A program made the position numbers and the translations under genes. Positions 45,188 to 52,384 of a stretch of 64,000 nucleotides of DNA are shown here, in pieces. Source of the stretch: Chryseotalea sanaruensis (GTDB lineage Bacteria; Bacteroidota; Bacteroidia; Cytophagales; Cyclobacteriaceae). The stretch covers positions 62,001-126,000 of the forward strand of contig NZ_BHXQ01000003.1 in the NCBI RefSeq assembly GCF_003990915.1, given 5' to 3'. The notes beneath the pieces were generated by a model. It worked only from the letters and a program-made list of their open reading frames with translations. It ran no database searches and was not told the origin of the DNA. Positions within the stretch are counted from its first letter, which is position 1, and each line of letters begins with the position of its first letter.

Positions 45188-45802
45188 ATGGCTAAAAAGG
45201 AGAATTATAAATACGAGTTTGCAGGATTGCCCATCTACGACATTATTGGCAAACCACTTATAGCTATTGCTAGGGCTCAGAACATGATGTCCAAGGAACA
45301 ACTTCGAACAATGCTAGATGCATGTTTTAAATATCATAATGGTGCATATGAACCCATCATGCTAAAAATGGTTGTTACCCGATCATTTCTTGAACCAGCA
45401 ACGAAACCCGGAAAAGGCCCAGAACTAAAAATGATTAGTACTGACTTCTTCTTGCCTATGATTACCATCTTTCCTATTAATGCGTTAGGCATTGAAAATG
45501 TGGACATAGATTTTAACGTAGAGATCACCTCTCAGTATATGGTTGATAAAGATGAGATTGATGAAGGAGGTGATAAAATAAGTGCCCAGCCCTCTTCCTT
45601 AGAATGTCTCGGGAAAATAACTAAAGGCCCGGGAGCTAGCGGTGAGGACCAAGAGCAGTCTTACGAAAACAATTCATCGTTTAGAATAGCGGTAGAGGCT
45701 GGAACTATGCCCCTGACTAAAGGCTTGCTAGAGATAATTAACATCTATACCAACGCCATTCAACCTATAGATACTTCACAAAAAAATCATCAAACCCTTT
45801 AA
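45188..45802 (+). CDS. DUF2589-family protein (B)
   Basis: A 204-residue paralogue of protein A: YEFAGLPIYDIIGKPLIAIARAQ at the start, EPIMLKMVVTRSFLEPA, FFLPMITIFPINALGIENVDIDFNVEITSQ, and a C-terminal FRIAVEAGTMPLTKGLLEIINIYTNAI. The middle differs from A: an acidic insert (DKDEIDEGGDKIS) replaces the Ser/Gly-rich beta segment. Divergence with conserved ends suggests subunits of one assembly rather than recent duplicates. That is an inference. It is followed after 18 bp by the zinc-ribbon gene, so B, the ribbon protein and protein C are probably one transcript. Confidence 0.85.
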   Translation: MAKKENYKYEFAGLPIYDIIGKPLIAIARAQNMMSKEQLRTMLDACFKYHNGAYEPIMLKMVVTRSFLEPATKPGKGPELKMISTDFFLPMITIFPINALGIENVDIDFNVEITSQYMVDKDEIDEGGDKISAQPSSLECLGKITKGPGASGEDQEQSYENNSSFRIAVEAGTMPLTKGLLEIINIYTNAIQPIDTSQKNHQTL

Positions 45803-45820
45803 GAATTAAAAAATAATAAA

Positions 45821-46033
45821 ATGACTGGAGAACAATCGATTCAGTGTCCGGTTTGTCAGACACCAATACTAATAGAATATAAAGCGCTGATTCAGGGAAT
45901 GCGATTTACATGCGGTAATTGTAAGGCAAGTATTGGCATTGCATCTGAGGCTATTTCAGTGGCAAAAGAAACAATGAAGAAATACGATGAGCTAAAAACT
46001 CAATTCAGAGATGGTAAAAAAGTAAATAAATAA
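45821..46033 (+). CDS. Small zinc-ribbon protein of the DUF2589 module
   Basis: A 70-residue protein with a zinc ribbon C9-P-V-C12 and C31-G-N-C34 (QCPVCQTP, FTCGNCKAS), then an amphipathic helix AISVAKETMKKYDELKTQF. The ribbon resembles those of proteins that bind nucleic acid or protein partners. It lies between two DUF2589-type genes with 10-18 bp gaps, so it is likely a component or assembly factor of the same system. No function is known. Confidence 0.75.
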   Translation: MTGEQSIQCPVCQTPILIEYKALIQGMRFTCGNCKASIGIASEAISVAKETMKKYDELKTQFRDGKKVNK

Positions 46034-46043
46034 AAATATCGCT

Positions 46044-46658
46044 ATGGTAAAGTTTGATCAATTCATCAATGTAATTCATTCAGCAGTACAGTCAGCCAAT
46101 GAGGCACTGATGCAGGAGAATCTTAAATTATTAGAAACCTATTTTGAGGATGCGGATGAATCCCAAGAAATGAAGGCTTCACTTGATGAAGCGCTGGATT
46201 CGATAGAGAAAATTCTACAACAAACTAAACCAACCAGAGAGGTACTACAACAGGCTTTAAAGTCTTTTTCCGGAGCAAGAAAAGCTCTGGAAAATGAAGA
46301 CAAACCAGGTACAACCAAGTTGGCTAAAAGTCTAAGAGCAAAAACAGTTGCGCTCCAGTTTCCTGAACAAAGTTCAAATGGAATAACCATGCGCAATGCC
46401 CATGTACCCTTAATAAGCCTGGTTCCTGTTACTATGGCTCAGGTTTCAGAAGTAAAATTCAAGACTCCGCTGGAGCTTCAGGTTGAAAATGATGAGCTTA
46501 TTATTTCATTTTCTCCTACTGTTTCGGAGTCCAAAATTGAAAATCAACATACAGTCGCTTCAATTGAGATTACCATTACTCCACAAGCTAGCGCTGCTGG
46601 CCTAAAAGCTTTAATAAAAGGTTACGATAATCTGTTAAGAAGTCAAATTCCGAACTAA
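46044..46658 (+). CDS. DUF2589-like protein (C) with helical N-terminal half
   Basis: A 204-residue protein. The first ~105 residues are helical and acidic/basic (SAVQSANEALMQENLKLLETYF, SLDEALDSIEKILQQTKPTREVLQQAL). The second half matches the DUF2589 strand order: NAHVPLISLVPVTMAQVSEVKFKT parallels LPILTIIPLNSLGVDEVDINF in protein A, and VASIEITITPQASAAGLKALIKGYDNL parallels the C-terminal strand-helix. The relation is from reading the sequences side by side, not from a search. It is the last gene of the cluster; 484 bp without an intact gene follow. Confidence 0.65.
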   Translation: MVKFDQFINVIHSAVQSANEALMQENLKLLETYFEDADESQEMKASLDEALDSIEKILQQTKPTREVLQQALKSFSGARKALENEDKPGTTKLAKSLRAKTVALQFPEQSSNGITMRNAHVPLISLVPVTMAQVSEVKFKTPLELQVENDELIISFSPTVSESKIENQHTVASIEITITPQASAAGLKALIKGYDNLLRSQIPN

Positions 46659-47142
46659 AAATCATGTAAATTAGTAACGGCTCTTCCATCTAATAAATGA
46701 TTGAACACTCAAAAATCTACTATTAAGCAAAAAAAATAATCATATACTTAATATGAAAAGATAAGGCTTCTTGGTAGGTGTAAAACACTTAGCGATCTTG
46801 CTATTGTTTTTATGCATGGAAGGTCTCGTTAAAAAATACATACTCAACGTATTACTTCTTTCCTGTTCTTGTTGCAATTCAAATGTCTATTCATTTATAC
46901 TAACTAAATAGTAACAATTGGAGATACGGTTAGTCAAAATTTATCCTTTTCTCATCTCTTGGGTTTTATAATGATCCATATCAGGTTTTACTCAATTCAA
47001 TTTCAAAAGAAATTAGTAAAGTACATGTAAAAGGATACTATGTAAAAAATAGTATTTACTTTTGGTCATAAATTACGTAACCCACAAAACAGGTCTATTG
47101 ATTTTATTATAATCAGACCAGTAATACTTAATTAATAAATAA
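46659..47142. other. 484-bp stretch with a gene remnant
   Basis: AT-rich DNA between the DUF2589 module and the HAD gene. It has no intact gene; its middle carries the decayed lipoprotein-like frame described at 46816-47071. Confidence 0.55.
46816..47071 (+). pseudogene. Remnant of a small lipoprotein gene
   Basis: ATG 46816 opens a 31-codon frame with a lipoprotein-like signal (KKYILNVLLLSCSCCNSN) that stops at 46911. Downstream, in a different frame, a protein-like segment (GFYNDPYQVLLNSISKEI, then SKVHVKGYYVKNSIYFWS) ends at TAA 47069-47071. The pieces read as one short lipoprotein broken by a stop and a frame change. No homologue is identified, so chance is possible. Confidence 0.35.
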
Positions 47143-47754
47143 ATGAATCCTACTGGCTTTGAAAGATTGAACATTCTTGAAGAAATGACGAAAGGTGATT
47201 ATGAAGCCTTTTTATATGATTGCGATGGAACGTTAGCGGCAAATATGATGGCACACAAGCTTGCCTACAAAGAAGTAGCTTCTAATTATGGTATTGATTT
47301 AGATATAAATATAATTGACGAAACAGCCGGTTGGCCAACCGTACTGGTTGCGAAAGAAATCGGTAAACGTTATCAGGTTAATTTACCAGATACCTTTGCC
47401 GCAGAAAAATCCTCTATATTCGTTAATAAGTATATTGAAAATACAGAGCCGGTAGACTTTGTTGTAGCACATTTAAAAAAACATGTTGGCCGAATTAAGA
47501 TAGGTGTAGTATCCGGTGGTTCGCGTTCAACAGTTTCAAAAACACTTTCAGTATTGGGATTAACTGACCTTATTGATGTATTGGTGTGTGCAGGTGAAAC
47601 GCCTCATGGAAAACCAGCTCCTGATCCTTTTTTAAAAGCCGCTTACGATCTCAGTGTTGATCCATTAAAGTGTATAGTATTTGAAGATGGCGAGCCAGGT
47701 ACAAAAGCTGCTGAAGCTGCAGGTATGAAATGGATAAGAGTGGATAAAATATAA
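47143..47754 (+). CDS. HAD-superfamily hydrolase (beta-phosphoglucomutase-like)
   Basis: A 203-residue HAD phosphatase of subclass I. Motif 1 is D26-C-D28-G-T (FLYDCDGTLA), motif 2 is Ser in VVSGGSRS, motif 3 is the Lys of GKPAPDPFLKAA, and motif 4 reads VFEDGEPGTKAAEAAG. A helical cap lies between motifs 1 and 2. It resembles the beta-PGM/GPH-type sugar phosphatases (YqaB-like). The substrate is unknown. Monocistronic. Confidence 0.9.
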   Translation: MNPTGFERLNILEEMTKGDYEAFLYDCDGTLAANMMAHKLAYKEVASNYGIDLDINIIDETAGWPTVLVAKEIGKRYQVNLPDTFAAEKSSIFVNKYIENTEPVDFVVAHLKKHVGRIKIGVVSGGSRSTVSKTLSVLGLTDLIDVLVCAGETPHGKPAPDPFLKAAYDLSVDPLKCIVFEDGEPGTKAAEAAGMKWIRVDKI

Positions 47755-47812
47755 AAATTTACATTTAACTTACTGATCTCATAAAGTTGATTTGACAGAA
47801 CTTAGCAGACCG

Positions 47813-48793
47813 ATGCAAGCGAAAAAGAAAGAACATCCTAAAGAAAAAAAATCTCTGCATCCACGCAATAAACATCGGCAGCGTTACGATTTTCCAATGC
47901 TAATCAAATCCTGTCCTGAATTATCCGTCTTCGTTAGGTTAAACGAATTTAAGGATGATTCAATTGATTTTGCCGATCCGCAAGCAGTCATGATGTTGAA
48001 CAAAGCATTGCTAAAACATTATTACAATATTAAATACTGGCAAATACCTTCTGGCTATTTGTGCCCGCCTATTCCAGGCAGAGCTGATTACATACATTAC
48101 TTGGCTGATCTGTTGGCAGCATCCAATAAGGGAATCATTCCAATGGGGAATCAGATAAAATGTCTGGATATTGGTGTTGGCGCGAATTGCATCTACCCTA
48201 TTATTGGCAATACAGAATATGGCTGGCATTTTACCGGATCAGATGTGGACCCCGAAGCCATAAAGGCTGCTACTGCAATCGTTGAAAAAAATGTCTCTCT
48301 ACAAGGGAAAGTAGAACTACGTTTACAAAAGAATGCGAGTGATATTTTTAAAGGAATACTTCAACCAGATGACTATTTCGATGTTACTATCTGCAATCCA
48401 CCTTTTCACTCATCATTGGAAGAAGCCCAGGCGGGAACACTTCGTAAATTGAGTAACCTTAATCACAAAAAAGTAAGCAAACCAACCTTAAACTTTGGTG
48501 GAAAAAGTAATGAATTATGGTGCGCAGGCGGAGAAGAAAGATTTATCCAAAAAATGATATTAGAAAGTAAGAACTTTGCTATTTCATGTTTTTGGTTTAC
48601 CTCATTGGTTGCTAAATCCGATCACCTTAAAACCATTTATGCAGCGCTGGAAAAAGTACAAGCTGTTGAAGTTAAAACAATCACAATGGCACAAGGGAAC
48701 AAGATAAGTCGATTTGTAGCATGGACATTTTTAGATCGGAAACAGCAGCTGAAGTGGGTTAAGGGAAGGTGGAGCATACAAGCCATAGTATAA
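47813..48793 (+). CDS. rlmF: 23S rRNA (adenine-1618-N6)-methyltransferase
   Basis: A 326-residue protein from ATG 47813 (an in-frame TTG lies at 47792). A basic N-terminus (KSLHPRNKHRQRYDF) is typical of RlmF, followed by IPSGYLCPPIPGRADYIHYLADLL, SAM-binding CLDIGVGANCIYPIIG, and the catalytic N195-P-P-F-H. Then KSNELWCAGGEERFI and WTFLDRKQQLKWVKGRW. It methylates A1618 (E. coli numbering) of 23S rRNA. Length and all motifs fit the family. Confidence 0.95.
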   Translation: MQAKKKEHPKEKKSLHPRNKHRQRYDFPMLIKSCPELSVFVRLNEFKDDSIDFADPQAVMMLNKALLKHYYNIKYWQIPSGYLCPPIPGRADYIHYLADLLAASNKGIIPMGNQIKCLDIGVGANCIYPIIGNTEYGWHFTGSDVDPEAIKAATAIVEKNVSLQGKVELRLQKNASDIFKGILQPDDYFDVTICNPPFHSSLEEAQAGTLRKLSNLNHKKVSKPTLNFGGKSNELWCAGGEERFIQKMILESKNFAISCFWFTSLVAKSDHLKTIYAALEKVQAVEVKTITMAQGNKISRFVAWTFLDRKQQLKWVKGRWSIQAIV

Positions 48794-48893
48794 ACAAGGA
48801 CAATCTCCGAGTTTTGCTATGTCGTAGTAAAATTCTACTTTCACGATCGTTACTTGAAAGGCAAGTGCCCTTACAAGAAAGTAATCTTACTTG

Positions 48894-49472
48894 ATGCATC
48901 CACTTATTAAATACTTTTCAAGTTTTGCTGGTTTCACATCGGAAGAAGAGAAAACTATTCTTGATAGCATAATTGTTAAGCATTTCAAGAAAGGAGATAT
49001 TGTTATTAAAGAAAATGATGCAGATGACACCACCTTCTTTGTGGTAAAGGGTTTAGTTAGACAATACAAAATACTGGAAGGAAACGATCTTACTATTAAC
49101 TTCTTTGCAGAAAATGAGTGGATCATTTCTTTAAATTCTTTTAACGAAAATAAGACTACCGACCACTTTTTAATATGCCTTGAGGATACCGAACTTATTA
49201 CGGGAAATGAAGAATCAGCTCAGGTACTTTTTAAAGTCTTCCCTCGGTTCGAAACCATTTCCAGAATCGTTATGGAAAAAACCTTTTCAGAAAAACAAAA
49301 GTTCCTGCATGCATTTCAAACAGATTCTCCTGAACAACGCTACCTAAATCTTGTAAAGAATAAACCTGATATACTACAACGCATATCTCAGTACTACATT
49401 GCCAGTTATTTGGGTATCACACCTGAATCATTAAGTCGGATCAGAAAAAGAATGACAACCAAAAAAAGTTAA
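48894..49472 (+). CDS. Crp/Fnr-family transcriptional regulator
   Basis: A 192-residue protein from ATG 48894 (TTG at 48891). The cyclic-nucleotide-binding fold (FKKGDIVIKENDADDTTFFVVKGLVRQY) lies at about residues 30-110 and a C-terminal HTH at about 150-190 (QRISQYYIASYLGITPESLSRIRKR). Without the full cAMP-binding signature, its ligand is unknown. It converges on the DUF6326 gene with a four-base overlap of the ends. This pairing is common in Bacteroidota and suggests a functional link. Confidence 0.88.
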   Translation: MHPLIKYFSSFAGFTSEEEKTILDSIIVKHFKKGDIVIKENDADDTTFFVVKGLVRQYKILEGNDLTINFFAENEWIISLNSFNENKTTDHFLICLEDTELITGNEESAQVLFKVFPRFETISRIVMEKTFSEKQKFLHAFQTDSPEQRYLNLVKNKPDILQRISQYYIASYLGITPESLSRIRKRMTTKKS

Positions 49473-49879
49473 CTATTAACTTCAAAACTGCGCATTGATC
49501 TGAGCCATTTTACTCCTATAAAAATGATGTAAAGGGTTGTACTAATTTCAATAAGGGAAAAAAAAAGATAGTACTGGGTTGTGTTTCCTATAAACAATGT
49601 GAACATCATAACTATAGTCTTAATAAAACCAGCTACTACATTAAACCAGGCATTAACCCTTTCTTTCAATAATCTTGAAAGTAAAATCATAGCAATGGGA
49701 ATCTCCATCAATATTCCCGCATAGAGTAAAAAGGCTTCGTCAATAACTAAACCCTCCACATTTCCAGTCAGGTATTGTGTAAGTAGGCTTGAATCCATCA
49801 ACCCAATCAAGTCGCAATACAAATAATTGAAGGTGACAAACACCCAAAGTGTAGATAACAGAACCTTATTGTCTTTCAT
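49469..49879 (-). CDS. DUF6326-type membrane protein
   Basis: A 136-residue protein with four membrane helices (LLSTLWVFVTFNYLYCDLIGL, FLLYAGILMEIPIAMILLS, WFNVVAGFIKTIVMMFTLFIG, YLFFSLIEISTTLYIIFIG), the DUF6326 layout. Function is unknown. It is convergent with the Crp/Fnr gene. Confidence 0.8.
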   Translation of the reverse strand: MKDNKVLLSTLWVFVTFNYLYCDLIGLMDSSLLTQYLTGNVEGLVIDEAFLLYAGILMEIPIAMILLSRLLKERVNAWFNVVAGFIKTIVMMFTLFIGNTTQYYLFFSLIEISTTLYIIFIGVKWLRSMRSFEVNS

Positions 49880-50188
49880 ATGCTTATGGTTTCTTATGCG
49901 ATCAAAATTAGGTGCTCACAAAGGCTTTCTCATTGACTATAGTCAATAAAGAAATCTTCTATCTGCCTCTACATGCAATGTCCCTTAGTTAAACCTCCAT
50001 ACTCATCCCCGCAACATGAAGTCAGACATACATTCTTAATATTAACTCAGCTAAATTTTCCTGCTTACTTCAGTAAAAACCTCGATTACCAATATTCTCC
50101 AGAAAAAATAAATGAAAACATTTTGAGAAACCGATCGGTTGCATATATATTTGCAACTGTTTAGTTTCACATTAATCATGAGTGGATT
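49880..50188. other. Control region before the ArsR gene
   Basis: A 309-bp stretch with no gene. Its right end carries the promoter and palindrome at 50122-50153; the rest is plain AT-rich DNA, including a promoter region for the divergent DUF6326 gene. Confidence 0.6.
50122..50153 (+). promoter_or_regulatory. ArsR-gene promoter with an embedded palindromic operator
   Basis: TTTG (50122-50125) and TATATTTG (50146-50153) form a near-consensus Bacteroidota promoter with a 20-bp spacer. Inside the spacer is the perfect 12-bp palindrome AACCGATCGGTT (50129-50140). A protein bound there would block the polymerase. Because the first gene encodes an ArsR-type repressor, autoregulation is the simplest reading. 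Confidence 0.65.
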
Positions 50189-50509
50189 ATGAGGAGAGAT
50201 GTTTTTCAGGCCATTGCCGACCCAACAAGACGCGCCATTCTGTTATTGATTGCCGCACAAGCTATGACACCCAACAGCCTGGCTGAGCATTTTGATAGTA
50301 GTCGTCAGGCTATATCTAAGCACCTGCGTATTTTAACAGAATGTCAGCTCTTGGAGCAAGAGCAATCAGGTCGGGAAATTTATTATCAGCTCAATGCCGA
50401 CAAAATGAAAGAAATAGACAAATGGCTTGACCAGTTTAGAAAAATCTGGGAAAGCCGCTTTTTACAACTTGATAAAGTATTAGCCAATCTTAAAACCAAT
50501 AAGAAATGA
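50189..50509 (+). CDS. ArsR-family HTH repressor
   Basis: A 106-residue winged [52 protein letters not shown] (read in parts), then [18 protein letters not shown]. It belongs to the branch that regulates SRPBCC/AHSA1 genes and lacks the metal-binding cysteines of true arsenic sensors. Its stop overlaps the AHSA1-VOC gene by four bases, so the two are translated together. It likely binds the palindrome upstream of its own start. Confidence 0.92.
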   Translation: MRRDVFQAIADPTRRAILLLIAAQAMTPNSLAEHFDSSRQAISKHLRILTECQLLEQEQSGREIYYQLNADKMKEIDKWLDQFRKIWESRFLQLDKVLANLKTNKK

Positions 50510-51480
50510 ACGCACACTTACAATTTGACTTTACCGTTAACAAAAAGAATAACACTATTGAAGTGAAAAGAGAATTTGCAGCCGATCTAGATTTAGTCTG
50601 GTCAGCCTGGACTGAAGCACAACTGCTCGACCAATGGTGGGCACCTAAGCCCTGGAAATGTGAAACAAAATCTATGAACTTCAAAGAAGGTGGCCGTTGG
50701 TTATATGCGATGGTAGGCCCTGATGGAGACAAGCAGTATTGTACGTTAGATTACGATAAGATTGTAAAACTAAAAAGCTTTTCTGGTATAGATGCTTTTT
50801 GTGATGAACATGGAAACATTAACACAACTAAACCAAGATCAACATGGAAAAATGTTTTTCATCAGCAAAAAGTAAATACTTTGGTTGAAATAGAAATAGG
50901 TTTTGAAACCCTGCGCGATCTGGAAACTATCATAGAAATGGGCTTCAAGGAGGGCTTTACTATGGGCTTGCAAAATCTGGATCAATACATTGAAGCACAA
51001 TTCAAACTTAGAAATCAATATAAGAAAGATAACAAAACAAGGGTTTGTACTTACCTTAATTTCCCGGGTAATACAGAGGAAGCTTTTCTATTCTACAAAT
51101 CTGTCTTTAAAACTGAATTCACCAATGGTGGCATTCAGCGTTTTGGCGATTTACCCTCAGTTGCCAATCAACCTCCTGTAGCTGAAAATGTTAAAAAAAT
51201 GGTATTACATGTTGAGCTACCTATTATTGGTAATCATATTTTAATGGGTACCGATGCACCTAAAGAAATGGGCTTTACCGTGACGATTGGAAATAACATG
51301 CATATCTCGCTGGAACCAGAAAGCAGAGCTGAAGCTAAAAAAATCTTTGATGAACTTTCTGCTGGTGGTAATGTGAGCATGCCTTTACAGGATATGTTTT
51401 GGGGTGCCTATTTTGGTAGCTTCACCGACAAATACGGTATCAACTGGATGGTGAATTGTTTGATCAGGGAAACGACCTGA
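50506..51480 (+). CDS. SRPBCC (AHSA1)-VOC fusion protein
   Basis: A 324-residue two-domain protein. Residues about 1-165 are an AHSA1-type SRPBCC domain ([32 protein letters not shown], in parts; [14 protein letters not shown]). Residues about 178-322 are a PhnB/3-demethylubiquinone-methyltransferase-like VOC domain ([54 protein letters not shown]). The domains are usually separate genes next to each other, so the fusion is uncommon. Both bind small ligands; substrates are unknown. No frameshift signs are seen at the join ([20 protein letters not shown]). Confidence 0.88.
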   Translation: MNAHLQFDFTVNKKNNTIEVKREFAADLDLVWSAWTEAQLLDQWWAPKPWKCETKSMNFKEGGRWLYAMVGPDGDKQYCTLDYDKIVKLKSFSGIDAFCDEHGNINTTKPRSTWKNVFHQQKVNTLVEIEIGFETLRDLETIIEMGFKEGFTMGLQNLDQYIEAQFKLRNQYKKDNKTRVCTYLNFPGNTEEAFLFYKSVFKTEFTNGGIQRFGDLPSVANQPPVAENVKKMVLHVELPIIGNHILMGTDAPKEMGFTVTIGNNMHISLEPESRAEAKKIFDELSAGGNVSMPLQDMFWGAYFGSFTDKYGINWMVNCLIRETT

Positions 51481-51526
51481 CCTTAATACAAAGGCTAAGA
51501 TCAATTAACATAAAAAATATCAACAC

Positions 51527-51904
51527 ATGAAAAACAAAATATTCTCAGTACTTTATATCATCATGGGACTTCTTTTTATCAACGGGGGTTTAAATAAATT
51601 TTTTAACTACATGCCACCACCCGATACTTTGCCTGAAGCTATGGTAAAAGATTTTATGGCAATCCTTGAAATATCCTGGTTGATGCCTTTGATTGGCGCA
51701 GCAGAAATTCTAGGTGGTTTGTTAATCACTATTCCTAAAACCAGGGCTTTGGGCACCTTAGTGCTGTTCCCGGTCGTGGTTGGCATTTTGCTTACACATA
51801 TTTTTGTAGAACCAACAGGATTACCCATTGCACTTATTATTGTTGCACTCATCGGAAAACTGATTTATGATAATCGTGTGAAGTATGCTTATTTGTTAAA
51901 TTAA
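51527..51904 (+). CDS. DoxX-family membrane protein
   Basis: A 125-residue protein with four membrane helices: FSVLYIIMGLLFINGGLNKFF, MPLIGAAEILGGLLITIP, LVLFPVVVGILLTHIFV and LPIALIIVALIGKLIYD. This is the DoxX/DoxD-like pattern. DoxX members occur with redox or thiol proteins, but their role is not settled. It ends directly before the DUF1801 start (no gap) and belongs to the ArsR-SRPBCC group. Confidence 0.85.
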   Translation: MKNKIFSVLYIIMGLLFINGGLNKFFNYMPPPDTLPEAMVKDFMAILEISWLMPLIGAAEILGGLLITIPKTRALGTLVLFPVVVGILLTHIFVEPTGLPIALIIVALIGKLIYDNRVKYAYLLN

Positions 51905-52240
51905 ATGAATCCGGTAGACGAATATATTAAAGCTTTTCCTGCTACTGTGCAGGAAAGGCTTATTACAATAAGGCAATTATTTTTTCAGCTGAGTCCGAAT
52001 GTTGAAGAGAGCATTCGATATAAAATGCCTGCCTATAAAGTGGGTAAACATCATCTGTATTTTGCTGCCTATAAAAAGCATATTGGTATGTATCCTGTGT
52101 ATGGACTAGGAGAATTGGAAAAAGAGATTAAAAGTTACAGAGCAAAAAACACTAAAGACTCAATTCATTTTTTACACAGCGAAGCTTTACCCATTCAACT
52201 TATTAAATCAATCATCATAGAAAAGTCTAAACAAAATTGA
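51905..52240 (+). CDS. DUF1801 (YdhG-like) protein
   Basis: A 111-residue protein with the DUF1801 signature NPVDEYIKAFPATVQERLITIRQLF, SPNVEESIRYKMPAYKVGKHHLYFAAYKKHIGMYPVYG (in parts) and FLHSEALPIQLIKSIII. Family members include the YdhG/frataxin-like iron chaperones of Bacillus (Fra). It abuts the DoxX stop without a gap. Iron handling is an inference from the family. Confidence 0.87.
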   Translation: MNPVDEYIKAFPATVQERLITIRQLFFQLSPNVEESIRYKMPAYKVGKHHLYFAAYKKHIGMYPVYGLGELEKEIKSYRAKNTKDSIHFLHSEALPIQLIKSIIIEKSKQN

Positions 52241-52384
52241 TTTGCTTCGTTGCACAGGTGCTTTTCAAAATCAGTCCAGAAGGTTATATGCTAACCAAGA
52301 TTACAACCTGAAGATAGTATGAAGAAAAATTAACTATCTTTTGGTCATTCCTATGACTATTTTTCAATTTGAAAAAGCTTAATC

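Noticed and set aside
50189..50509. Arsenic-resistance operon
   Set aside because: The ArsR protein lacks metal-binding cysteines and no arsenic transporter or reductase is nearby; the neighbours are SRPBCC/VOC, DoxX and DUF1801 genes.
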